This document shows, one piece after another, positions 6,569 to 13,522 of a stretch of DNA of 29,248 nt (position 1 is the first letter of the stretch; every line of letters starts with the position of its first letter). The notes under the pieces were generated by a model, which searched no databases, was not told where the DNA came from, and worked only from the letters and a program-made list of their open reading frames with translations. Source of the stretch: DATLEX01 sp035525015. Lineage in GTDB: Bacteria > Acidobacteriota > Thermoanaerobaculia > Gp7-AA8. Location: NCBI GenBank assembly GCA_035525015.1, contig DATLFC010000009.1:1-29248 (forward strand). Direction: 5' to 3'. Position numbers and translations under genes: made by a program.

Positions 6569-7425
6569 AGGTGCTTCTGGCGAACGTGGAAGACGTGATG
6601 CGGGAAGCGGCCGCGCGCTGGACGTTAATCGCATATTTTTTCCTTTCATCGATATTCATCATTATTTTTGCGTCAGCAATCAATCTCGATATTGTTGACG
6701 GCACTCTTGCCGGTGCGAAGCTGTTCGGCGCCGAAGTCGACATGGAGGACGCCCGCCATCAGATCAGCATCGAGCGCCTGGTCCTCGGCTTCGAGACCGG
6801 CTTCTCGGCCATCCTCTACTTCCTCTGCACCTTCCTGGCGATCTTCGCCACGGCGCACCTCGTCCCCCGCATGCAGGACAAAGGAACCATCGACCTCTAT
6901 CTCTCGCGCCCCGTGTCGCGGTTCCATCTCCTGATGTCGCGCTACATCGCCGGCCTGCTCCTGGCGGCGAGCAACATCGTCTACCTGATCGGATCGATCT
7001 GGCTGATCGTGATGTGGAAGACGGGGGTGGTCAACCCGCGCTTTCTCCTCGCCGGTGTCATCATTCTTTTCGTCATCGCGACGCTGCTGGCCTTCGCGTT
7101 CCTGGTCGGGGTGGTGACATCGTCGACCGGCGTGTCCATCATGACGACGTACGGCCTCTTCTTCTTCGCGCTGATGCTCGTCGCGCACGAGCGCATCGAG
7201 GCGGCGGTATCGAAAGAATGGCAGGCATGGTTGATCAGCACTCTGTACTGGGTGATTCCGAAAACCGCGGAGCTGGGGCAGGCCGTCGTGGCCTTCGTCG
7301 CCGGCGACATCATTCCCGACCATATCGGCGCGTCGCTCACCCCCGCCCCGTTCCTCACCACGGCCGCTTTCGGGCTGGTCTGTCTCGCACTCGCCTCATG
7401 GCTCTTCCAGAGAAAGGAGTTTTAA
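6565..7425 (+). CDS. ABC-2 type transporter permease
   Basis: A 286-residue inner-membrane permease partnering the ATPase whose stop codon it overlaps. Six hydrophobic segments can be read: about residues 20-40, 73-97, 130-152, 155-182, 191-208 and 262-281. A soluble loop follows the first helix (DMEDARHQISIERLV), and a conserved-looking RMQDKGTIDLYLSRPVSRF motif follows the second. This is the pattern of NosY-like ABC-2 permeases. The codons of the first membrane helix (6625-6710) are strikingly AT-rich compared with the rest of the window. The C-terminal QRKEF is typical of this family. The gene that follows encodes a secreted protein that may work with the transporter. The cargo is unknown. 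Confidence 0.88.
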   Translation: MKVLLANVEDVMREAAARWTLIAYFFLSSIFIIIFASAINLDIVDGTLAGAKLFGAEVDMEDARHQISIERLVLGFETGFSAILYFLCTFLAIFATAHLVPRMQDKGTIDLYLSRPVSRFHLLMSRYIAGLLLAASNIVYLIGSIWLIVMWKTGVVNPRFLLAGVIILFVIATLLAFAFLVGVVTSSTGVSIMTTYGLFFFALMLVAHERIEAAVSKEWQAWLISTLYWVIPKTAELGQAVVAFVAGDIIPDHIGASLTPAPFLTTAAFGLVCLALASWLFQRKEF

Positions 7426-7427
7426 TC

Positions 7428-8408
7428 ATGAACCTCCCCCTTTTCCGCCGCCTGCCCATAGCCGCTGCGCTGATCCTCGTCGCCACATCTGCTTTGGCGA
7501 GCGGCGGCGCCGTCTCGCTGATTCCGTCCGACGCGGTGTCGGTCGGAGTCGTCCGCGTCGCCGACCTGCGGACCAGCCCGCTCTCCTCCACGCTCTTCCA
7601 GCACGCCGACCGGTTCGGCAGCAACGGTGAGGCGGAAGATTTCCTCAACGACGCCGGCCTCGATCTCGCGAAGGACATCGACGTGCTGGTGATCGCCACC
7701 GCCCCGACGACACGCCTCGGATCCGATGCCGAGGTGGTGGTGATCGCCGACGGGCGTTTCGCGGTAGCCCGTCTCAGCGCCGCTCTTCTCGAGCGCGGCG
7801 CGGTGAAGAAGTCGTCGGCGTACGGCGATTACTTCGGTCTCCCGGAGGGCGCCCGCGCCGACAAGCAGGGGGCCGTAGCGTTCCCGTCGGCGGCGCTGGC
7901 GATCGCCGGCAGTGAATCGGCCGTATTGAAGGCGCTGCAGGCACGCGCGCAGGGTGGCGCCGCCTTCGAGCAGAGCCTTCTCGGCCACCATCTCGGGCGC
8001 ATCGACGCCGGCGCCTCGGCCTGGGCCCTCGTCGATGTCATCCGCGCCACGCGGCTGACCGGCGGCACGGCACGTCTGGGTCACGGCGACGATCACCACG
8101 GTGCGGCGCTCTCCGCCGCGGTCCGCAACATCTCCACCGTCGGCCTCTGGGCGACTGACACCGGCAATGCGCTGCAGCTCGGCGCCGTCGGCCTCGCGAG
8201 CGACACGGAGACGCTGCAGCTCGTTGAAGACACCATCCGCGGAGCGCTCTCCGCTCTCCGCCTCTCGGTCAAGGACCGCTCCCCCGAGCTCGTCTCCGTG
8301 CTGCGCAAGTTCGACGTGCAGCGCTCCAGCGACTCGGTCCGTATCAGCGGCAGCATCCCGGGGGACTCCCTCCGGAAGCTGATGGCGGAGAAGAGGGCGC
8401 GAAAGTAA
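7428..8408 (+). CDS. secreted protein of unknown function
   Basis: A 326-residue protein starting at ATG 7428, chosen because AAAGGAG (7413-7419) sits at good distance and the start yields a clean signal peptide: MNLPLFRR, then hydrophobic LPIAAALILVATSALASG, cleavage near ALA-SG. The mature part alternates beta strands and helices (for example VSVGVVRVADLR, IDVLVIATAP, EVVVIADGRF, ALAIAGSESAVLKAL). It resembles periplasmic or surface proteins that monitor or bind a ligand, without any motif I recognise. A His-rich patch (GHGDDHHGA, about residues 220-228) could bind metal. It is 2 bp behind the permease gene, so it belongs to the same operon and may be an accessory protein of the exporter. 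No function is assigned. Confidence 0.75.
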   Translation: MNLPLFRRLPIAAALILVATSALASGGAVSLIPSDAVSVGVVRVADLRTSPLSSTLFQHADRFGSNGEAEDFLNDAGLDLAKDIDVLVIATAPTTRLGSDAEVVVIADGRFAVARLSAALLERGAVKKSSAYGDYFGLPEGARADKQGAVAFPSAALAIAGSESAVLKALQARAQGGAAFEQSLLGHHLGRIDAGASAWALVDVIRATRLTGGTARLGHGDDHHGAALSAAVRNISTVGLWATDTGNALQLGAVGLASDTETLQLVEDTIRGALSALRLSVKDRSPELVSVLRKFDVQRSSDSVRISGSIPGDSLRKLMAEKRARK

Positions 8409-8410
8409 TT

Positions 8411-8474
8411 GAGGCCTCGGGCCTCGGTGCTCAGGCCTCGGGTTTTCAATCCGAGGCCCGAGGCCCGAGGCCCG
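8411..8474. terminator. GC-rich GGCCTCGG/CCGAGGCC inverted repeats between convergent genes
   Basis: Three left-hand units reading GGCCTCGG face three right-hand units reading CCGAGGCC. The central pair GGCCTCGG (8434-8441) and CCGAGGCC (8451-8458) encloses the loop GTTTTCAAT. Longer alternative stems are possible with the flanking units. The block fills the gap between a rightward gene and the leftward esterase gene, so it is likely a bidirectional terminator built from a dispersed short repeat. A related unit is at 14933-14956. Confidence 0.65.
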
Positions 8475-8477
8475 CTT

Positions 8478-9185
8478 CTACACGAACCTTCTCAGATTCT
8501 CCCGCCACCACGGCCAGTCGTGGCCGAACACTCCCGGCCAGAATTCCGCGTGATTCGGAATTCCCTTCGACCAGAGCAGCTGCGAGAACTCACGATTCTT
8601 CTGCACCAGTGAGTCGTGCTCTCCGGTGGCGATGACCCAGCCTGTCCGGGCCAGGCGCCCCGCCAGGCCGCTGTCCATGTTCGGGATGTAGGCGACGGGG
8701 CAGTGGTAGTAGCAGTTGTCGTCCCAGTAGCCGTCGACGAACGGCCCGATGTCGTAGGTCCCGGAGAAGCAGATGGCGCGGCTGACGACGTCGGGATAGC
8801 GAGCCGCGAAGTTGGCGGCGTGATAGGCGCCGAAGCTGGCGCCGTAGACGGCCAGATCGCCGCGCTGGGCGCGATTGAAGATGTACGGCACCATCTCGTG
8901 GCGGAGATAGGCGTCGTACTGGACGTGACGGGCCGCGCGGACGGAGGGGTGAACCGAGTTGTTGTACCAGCTCTCGTCGTTCACGGTGTCGGCGAGCACG
9001 AGCTGGATCTCCCCGGCGTCGACCTTGTCCTCGAGCGAGGCGGTGAGGCCAAAATCCTCGTTCTCGTAGAACCGTCCCGATGAAGTCGGGAAGAGCATGA
9101 CCGGTCTGCCGAACTTGCCGAACCAGAGGAACTCCATGGTCCGGCCGAGGGAGGGACTCCACCACTGTCCGTATTCGCGGTACAT
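8478..9185 (-). CDS. alpha/beta-hydrolase esterase (esterase D / antigen 85-like fold)
   Basis: A 235-residue hydrolase. The nucleophile elbow is GASFGA (S117). A likely acid is D191 in ATGEHDSL, and the catalytic His is H222 in GVFGHDWPWW. Together with the N-terminal MLFPTSSGRFYENEDFG strand-loop, this matches the esterase family that includes antigen 85 and esterase D-like proteins. There is no signal peptide, so it appears cytoplasmic. Aromatic residues are unusually frequent around the active site (DGYWDDNCYYHCP, DWPWW), suggesting a flat or hydrophobic ligand. Its start faces the ATP-grasp ligase gene across 77 bp, and the two genes probably share a control region. It may hydrolyse or transfer the product of the ligases. 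The substrate is unknown. Confidence 0.82.
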   Translation of the reverse strand: MYREYGQWWSPSLGRTMEFLWFGKFGRPVMLFPTSSGRFYENEDFGLTASLEDKVDAGEIQLVLADTVNDESWYNNSVHPSVRAARHVQYDAYLRHEMVPYIFNRAQRGDLAVYGASFGAYHAANFAARYPDVVSRAICFSGTYDIGPFVDGYWDDNCYYHCPVAYIPNMDSGLAGRLARTGWVIATGEHDSLVQKNREFSQLLWSKGIPNHAEFWPGVFGHDWPWWRENLRRFV

Positions 9186-9211
9186 AGCTGTTGGAAGTGA
9201 AGTTGAAAATA

Positions 9212-9239
9212 TTGCGAAGCCGGCTGGCGATTCTATACG
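9212..9239. promoter_or_regulatory. overlapping divergent promoters between esterase and ATP-grasp genes
   Basis: On the plus strand TTGCGA (9212-9217) is followed after 16 bases by TATACG (9234-9239), with the ATG at 9263 and an SD-like GGAGAGG just before it. On the minus strand the same stretch reads TATAGAAT followed by CGCC (TAGAAT is the complement of 9230-9235), which could serve the esterase gene at 9185. A promoter inside the region argues against protein translation starting upstream of 9263. Confidence 0.45.
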
Positions 9240-9262
9240 ATGCCTGGCCTCCCGGAGAGGCT

Positions 9263-10300
9263 ATGCGAAAGCGAATCGGACTCCTGTTCGGCATGGAAGA
9301 CACATTTCCATGGGCGCTGATCAGCGCCGTCAATGAGCGCGGGGGTGATTCGGTCGAAGCCGCGCCCGTCGAGATCTCCTACATCAAAGACGACGGCGTC
9401 TTCGGTTACGACCTCATCCTCGACCGGATCAGCCACGAGATCCCGTTCTACCGGACGTACCTGAAATGCGCGGCGGCCTCGGGTGTCACGGTCGTCAACA
9501 ATCCCATCTGGTGGTCGGCCGACGACAAGTTCTTCGACAACCTCGTGGCCCAGGCGGCCAACGTCGCCGTGCCGAAAACGGTTCTCCTTCCGCACAAGCA
9601 ATATCCGCCCAACACGGAGGCAAAATCGTTCCGCAACATGCAGTGGGTCGACTGGGACGAGCTCTTTCAGTACCTCGGATGGCCGATCTTCATGAAGCCG
9701 GCCTACGGCGGCGGCTGGAAGGACGTCTACAAGGTGCACGACTCGCAGGAGTTCCATTCGGCCTACGACCAGACGCGCGACCTGGTGATGATGGCGCAGG
9801 AGGCGATCGAGTTCGAGCTCTACTACCGCTGCTACGTTCTCGGCCGGAAGCGGGTGCGCATCATGGCCTACGATCCAAAGCAGCCCTTTCACCTGCGCTA
9901 CGTCCTCGATCCGCCGCCGATGGAGCCGGCGTTCGAGGAGCGGATCCGCCGTGACGCCATCGCATTGTGTGAAGGCCTGGGCTACGACATGAACACGGTC
10001 GAGTTCGCCGTACGGGACGGAGTCCCCTACGCCATCGACTTCATGAACTGCGCGCCGGACGCCGATCTGAGCTCGGTTGGCCGCGAGAATTTCGACTGGA
10101 TGGTGTCGAACATGGCCGAGGTGCTGATCGAGATCGTGAGCGCCCCGCGGCGATTCGAGCTGACCGGGTCGTGGCCCAGCGTCATGAACACAACAAAGGA
10201 GATCTCGGCTCCTTTACTTGCAGGAACCCTGAGCGCAGCGAAGGGTCAATCCCTGGTACTGACGCCGATTACGCCGCGAGCAGCGCCCAAGCGGAACTGA
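9263..10300 (+). CDS. ATP-grasp carboxylate-amine ligase-like protein
   Basis: A 345-residue ATP-grasp enzyme; the family couples ATP hydrolysis to formation of an acyl-phosphate and then an amide bond. I chose ATG 9263 because GGAGAGG precedes it and MRKRIGLLFGMEDTFPWAL is a natural first strand. The in-frame TTG at 9191 lies upstream of the apparent promoter. Visible motifs are WWSADDKFFDN, the glycine-rich ATP loop MKPAYGGGWKDVYKV, the hinge region MAQEAIEFELYYRCYVLG, and the Mg/phosphate site VEFAVRDGVPYAIDFMN with CAPDAD. It resembles the D-Ala-D-Ala/GshB-like group rather than biotin carboxylases. The last ~30 residues are encoded inside a dispersed repeat and are probably not part of the ancestral protein. 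It heads the run of ligase and amidotransferase genes. The substrate is unknown. Confidence 0.85.
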   Translation: MRKRIGLLFGMEDTFPWALISAVNERGGDSVEAAPVEISYIKDDGVFGYDLILDRISHEIPFYRTYLKCAAASGVTVVNNPIWWSADDKFFDNLVAQAANVAVPKTVLLPHKQYPPNTEAKSFRNMQWVDWDELFQYLGWPIFMKPAYGGGWKDVYKVHDSQEFHSAYDQTRDLVMMAQEAIEFELYYRCYVLGRKRVRIMAYDPKQPFHLRYVLDPPPMEPAFEERIRRDAIALCEGLGYDMNTVEFAVRDGVPYAIDFMNCAPDADLSSVGRENFDWMVSNMAEVLIEIVSAPRRFELTGSWPSVMNTTKEISAPLLAGTLSAAKGQSLVLTPITPRAAPKRN

Positions 10301-10355
10301 TCGTGGAGGCCGAGATTGATCCTTCGACCCCTTCGCTGCGCTCCGGGGCCTCAGG
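10228..10355. repeat. second copy of the CCTGAGCG-type palindromic repeat
   Basis: The left arm CCTGAGCGCAGCGAAGGGTC (10228-10247) and the right arm (10314-10355) are imperfect reverse complements. The right arm carries an extra GCCCCGGA and a GATCCTTCGA variant. Both contain the GAGCG-AGCGAAGG core also seen at 975-1051. The left arm and the loop lie inside the 3' end of the ATP-grasp coding region. The right arm ends 13 bp before the GCS2 start, and GGATAGACT at its edge offers a -10-like TAGACT (10357-10362). Confidence 0.72.
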
Positions 10356-10368
10356 ATAGACTCACGCC

Positions 10369-11481
10369 ATGGCCACCCCATCCTTCACGCTCGGCATCGA
10401 AGAGGAGCTCCAGGTCATCGCGCCGGAGACGCGCGAGCTGAAGTCGCACATCCAGGAGATGTTCGCGGAGGGGGAGAAGCGGCTCAAGGACGAGATCAAG
10501 CGGGAGATGCACGACGCGGTGATCGAGGTCGGAACGCCGATCTGCCGCGACGTCGCACATGCACGCCTCGAGGTGACGCGGCTGCGGTCCGAGATCTGCA
10601 GACTGGCACGGGAGAGCGGGCTGCGCATCGGCGCGGCTGGAACGCATCCGATCTCGCACTGGTCCACAGTTCCCATCACCGCCGCCGCGCGCTACGACCA
10701 GATCGTGTACGACCTGCAGATGGTCGCCCGCGCCAACCTGATCTTCGGCCTGCACGTGCACGTGGCCGTCGAGGACGACGAGACCCGCATTCATTTGATG
10801 AACGCGGCGCGATACTTTCTGCCGCACATCTTCGCGCTCTCGGTGAATTCTCCCTTCTGGTGCGCGCACAACACCGGCTGGAAGAGCTATCGGGCGAAAG
10901 TGTTCGAGCGCTTCCCCCGGACCGGTCTTCCCGACTACTTCCGGTCGTGGAACGAGTTCGACGATCACGTGAAGCTGCTGATGCGGACGAACTGCATCGA
11001 CAACGCGAAAAAGATCTGGTGGGACGTCCGGCCGCATCCTTTCTTCCCGACGCTCGAGTACCGCATCTGCGACGTGCCGCTGCGCATCGACGAGACGATC
11101 TGTTTTGCCGCGCTGTTCCAGGCCATCACCAAGAAACTGTGGAAGCTGCACAACGGCAACATGAGCTGGCGGCTCTATCCGCGCTCGCTCATCAACGAGA
11201 ACAAGGCGCGTGCGGCCCGGTTCGGCGTCGACGGAATGCTCATCGACTTCGGGAAGGGAACCGAGGTGCCGTTCGAAGCGCTGCTCGACGAGCTGCTGGA
11301 GTTCGTCGACGACACGCTGGACGAGCTCGGTTCGCGCAAAGACGCGTACTACGCGCGAGAGATCCTTCGTCATCGCCCCGGCGCCGACCGCCAGCTCGCC
11401 GTTTACGAAAAGCGGCACGACCTTCGCGATGTCGTCGACTACATCGCGGACGAGACCGAGCACGGTCTGCCGAGGCAATGA
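10369..11481 (+). CDS. GCS2-family carboxylate-amine ligase (YbdK / EgtA-like)
   Basis: A 370-residue member of the glutamate-cysteine ligase family 2. The ATP/metal-binding start is GIEEELQVI (9-17). Further family landmarks are HDAVIEVGTPICRD, RIGAAGTHPISHW, the ligand-binding strand FGLHVHVAVEDD, NSPFWCAHNTGWKSYRAKVF and the arginine-bearing LEYRICDVPLR. Enzymes of this fold make gamma-glutamyl or related amide bonds from a carboxylate, an amine and ATP. YbdK has weak gamma-glutamylcysteine synthase activity, and EgtA makes the gamma-Glu-Cys used for ergothioneine. Length is normal. TAGACT lies 6 bases before the ATG, suggesting a very short leader. Its stop overlaps the next start by 4 bp (ATGA), so the amidotransferase-like protein is co-translated. 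The true substrates are not known. Confidence 0.9.
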   Translation: MATPSFTLGIEEELQVIAPETRELKSHIQEMFAEGEKRLKDEIKREMHDAVIEVGTPICRDVAHARLEVTRLRSEICRLARESGLRIGAAGTHPISHWSTVPITAAARYDQIVYDLQMVARANLIFGLHVHVAVEDDETRIHLMNAARYFLPHIFALSVNSPFWCAHNTGWKSYRAKVFERFPRTGLPDYFRSWNEFDDHVKLLMRTNCIDNAKKIWWDVRPHPFFPTLEYRICDVPLRIDETICFAALFQAITKKLWKLHNGNMSWRLYPRSLINENKARAARFGVDGMLIDFGKGTEVPFEALLDELLEFVDDTLDELGSRKDAYYAREILRHRPGADRQLAVYEKRHDLRDVVDYIADETEHGLPRQ

Positions 11482-12443
11482 ACCGACGCGACATTCACAA
11501 CCGCTACGACTTCTTCGAGTACCTCCGGCTCGACGGCGCCCCGCTCCCGCCGCCCGACCGGCGGAAGATCGACGTGGCCCTCCTCGACATGAACCACTCC
11601 TGGCCGAATGTCGGTCACGACGCGCTGGTGCATGCCATCCTCGAAGCGGCCGAAGAGAACCGCGAGCGCCTCGTCGCCTCCGGTCGCCTCATCCGAGCCA
11701 TCTCGTTCGATGTGCGCCGTCGCCACGAGGTCCCTCCTTCTCCCGATGGCAGATTTCACCTCTTCATCGGCACCGGCGGCCCCGGCCATCTCGATCCGCG
11801 TGAGAACGACGGCGAGGCGTTCTGGACGCAGGGCATCCGTGAGACGGCGGAATGGGAAGCACCGCTCTTTCGGCTCTTCGATGCCATCGCCGCCAACCGC
11901 GACGCGGCGCTGCTCTCGGTCTGCCACTCCTATGGTCTGCTCTGCCGCTGGTCGAAGGTCGCCCATCCGGAGATGCGCGACAAGAAGAGCACCGGCATGC
12001 CGCTGAACGTCCTCACCGAAGAAGCCGCGAGCCACCCCTGGTTCTCCCGCTTCGCGGCAGCGCTGCCGGACGACCGGAAGTTCCGCGTCCTCGACAATCG
12101 CCACTTCGACCTCGTCCCTGACGCGGGAAGTTCCGCGACCCACCTGGCATTCGAAGACGGAGGCCGTGCCCTGACGATGGTCGAGATCGACCGGAACGAG
12201 AGCGGCTTCCCTCGGATCTTCGGGGCGAATCACCATCCGGAGATCATCGACCGCGAGCACATCCTGGCCGTCCTGGCCGAGAAACGGAAGCATGGCGAAG
12301 TGACCGCGGCCTGGTACGAGGAGCGGGCCGGGACGCTCACGGACCTCTTCCACGGCGAGCAGGAGCGCCAGAGCCGGATCACCTCGGAGTACACGCTTCT
12401 CGGTCTGCTGCGGCATCACATGGCGCGACTGGCGGGGGCATAG
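11478..12443 (+). CDS. class-I glutamine amidotransferase-like protein with altered nucleophile elbow
   Basis: A 321-residue protein with a class-I (triad) amidotransferase outline: oxyanion-strand GTGGPGH (98-104), nucleophile C149 in LLSVCHSYGLLCRW, and GANHHPEIID with the His-Pro-Glu triad end (H253, E255). Class-I enzymes usually have G-x-C-x-G-x-Q at the elbow. Here the residues around Cys are SVCHSYG, so glutamine binding may be lost or changed. The fold also includes gamma-glutamyl hydrolases such as PuuD-type enzymes. A role as hydrolase or acyl-transferase on the ligase product is therefore as likely as ammonia supply. It is translationally coupled to the GCS2 ligase. The stop codon lies inside a TAGAAT motif that may drive the next gene. 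The N-terminal ~30 residues look like a short family-specific helix. Confidence 0.78.
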   Translation: MNRRDIHNRYDFFEYLRLDGAPLPPPDRRKIDVALLDMNHSWPNVGHDALVHAILEAAEENRERLVASGRLIRAISFDVRRRHEVPPSPDGRFHLFIGTGGPGHLDPRENDGEAFWTQGIRETAEWEAPLFRLFDAIAANRDAALLSVCHSYGLLCRWSKVAHPEMRDKKSTGMPLNVLTEEAASHPWFSRFAAALPDDRKFRVLDNRHFDLVPDAGSSATHLAFEDGGRALTMVEIDRNESGFPRIFGANHHPEIIDREHILAVLAEKRKHGEVTAAWYEERAGTLTDLFHGEQERQSRITSEYTLLGLLRHHMARLAGA

Positions 12444-12446
12444 AAT
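12441..12446 (+). promoter_or_regulatory. TAGAAT -10 element overlapping the previous stop, 8 bp before yvcK
   Basis: TAGAAT followed by GCGTCCCG ends at the ATG 12455. Transcription from it would start at or very near the start codon, giving a leaderless or nearly leaderless mRNA. No clear -35 is visible. The motif recurs at 16292 (-), 20353 (+) and 9230 (-). Confidence 0.4.
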
Positions 12447-12454
12447 GCGTCCCG

Positions 12455-13504
12455 ATGCGGCATGACGGGCTGAACATTGTCGCGATCGGCGGCGGCACCG
12501 GGCTGTCGACGCTCCTTCGCGGCCTGAAGGCGTACGTCCACGCCGACGGCCCCTGGTCGGTCTCGAGCCTCGCCGCGGTTGTCACGGTCACCGACGAGGG
12601 GGGCAGCTCGGGTGTGCTGCGGAAAGAGTTCGGAATGCTGCCGCCGGGCGATATCCGGAACTGCATCGTCGCGCTGGCCGAGGAGGAACAGCTCCTGTCG
12701 AGACTGTTCAAGTACCGGTTCGACACGGATTCCGCTCTGAAGGGACACTCGCTCGGCAACCTCCTTCTGACGGCGCTTACCGAGATCACCGGTGGATTCG
12801 ACGAAGCGGTGCTGGCGGCGCAGGAGGTTCTGGCGATCCGCGGGAAGATCATCCCGTCGACGCTGGACGATGTGCGGATCCGGGCGACGCTGGAGGACGG
12901 AACGGTGATCGTCGGTGAGGTAGCGATCAGCGGTTCGCAGATCGGCGAGAAGCCGCGGATGGCGCCGCACCATGCGCGGATCGTGCAGCTCGATCTCGAT
13001 CCCGCCGACGCCAGGCCCCCGGCGCGCGCGCTGGAAGCGCTGGCCGCGGCCGACCTGATCATCATCGGCCCCGGCTCGCTCTACACATCGGTGCTGCCGA
13101 ATCTCGTCATCCGCGACATCGCCGCGGCCATTCGGGAGGCCAGGGCGCTTCGCGTCTACATCTGCAACGTCATGACGCAGCCGGGGGAGACGGACGGCTA
13201 CTCCGCGCAGGATCACCTGAAGGCGATCGCTGACCATGCCGGGCTGGTCGTCGACGTCATGGTGATCAACGGCCGGCGTCCCTCGGAGGCGATCCTACGA
13301 ACGTACGAGGAGCAGAACCAGCATCCGGTGCAATTCGACACGCATTCGGTCCGGGAGCTCGGGGTCACGCCTTTTTTCGGCGACATCATTGCAGAGGGTG
13401 ATTTCGTGCGGCACGATTCCACGGCGCTCGCCGATACGATCTTCCGGCTCTACGACCGCTACGGCAGAACGCTGGAGCGCATGCGCAAAACCACACAGGC
13501 GTAA
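12455..13504 (+). CDS. yvcK: YvcK/CofD-like UDP-GlcNAc-binding protein
   Basis: A 349-residue member of the CofD-like family, YvcK branch. Landmarks are the nucleotide-binding GGGTGLSTLLRGLK (13-26), VVTVTDEGGSSGVLRKEFG (about 42-60), PPGDIRNC, HSLGNLLLTAL, IIGPGSLYTSVLPNL and CNVMTQPGETDGYS. In Bacillus YvcK binds UDP-N-acetylglucosamine and is needed for gluconeogenic growth and correct cell-wall synthesis and shape. The next gene encodes GlmU, the enzyme that makes UDP-GlcNAc, only 18 bp downstream, so ligand supply and sensor are encoded together. There is no CofE or F420 gene nearby, which argues against a true CofD role. The mRNA may be leaderless (TAGAAT 8 bp upstream). Confidence 0.92.
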   Translation: MRHDGLNIVAIGGGTGLSTLLRGLKAYVHADGPWSVSSLAAVVTVTDEGGSSGVLRKEFGMLPPGDIRNCIVALAEEEQLLSRLFKYRFDTDSALKGHSLGNLLLTALTEITGGFDEAVLAAQEVLAIRGKIIPSTLDDVRIRATLEDGTVIVGEVAISGSQIGEKPRMAPHHARIVQLDLDPADARPPARALEALAAADLIIIGPGSLYTSVLPNLVIRDIAAAIREARALRVYICNVMTQPGETDGYSAQDHLKAIADHAGLVVDVMVINGRRPSEAILRTYEEQNQHPVQFDTHSVRELGVTPFFGDIIAEGDFVRHDSTALADTIFRLYDRYGRTLERMRKTTQA

Positions 13505-13522
13505 GCTCGCGCCGGAGGAGAG

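Noticed and set aside
6620..6712. AT-rich patch considered as an insertion or transferred fragment.
   Set aside because: The reading frame and hydrophobic helix are intact and there are no flanking repeats, so it is better explained as codon choice in a membrane helix.
9191..9262. TTG start at 9191 for the ATP-grasp protein.
   Set aside because: The stretch contains promoter-like elements for both directions, and ATG 9263 has an SD-like site and the natural first beta strand. The upstream in-frame residues could still be translated, so this remains a preference.
11478..12443. Assignment of the amidotransferase-like gene as EgtC of an ergothioneine operon.
   Set aside because: EgtC is a class-II (Ntn) amidotransferase with N-terminal Cys, while this protein has the class-I Cys-His-Glu layout.
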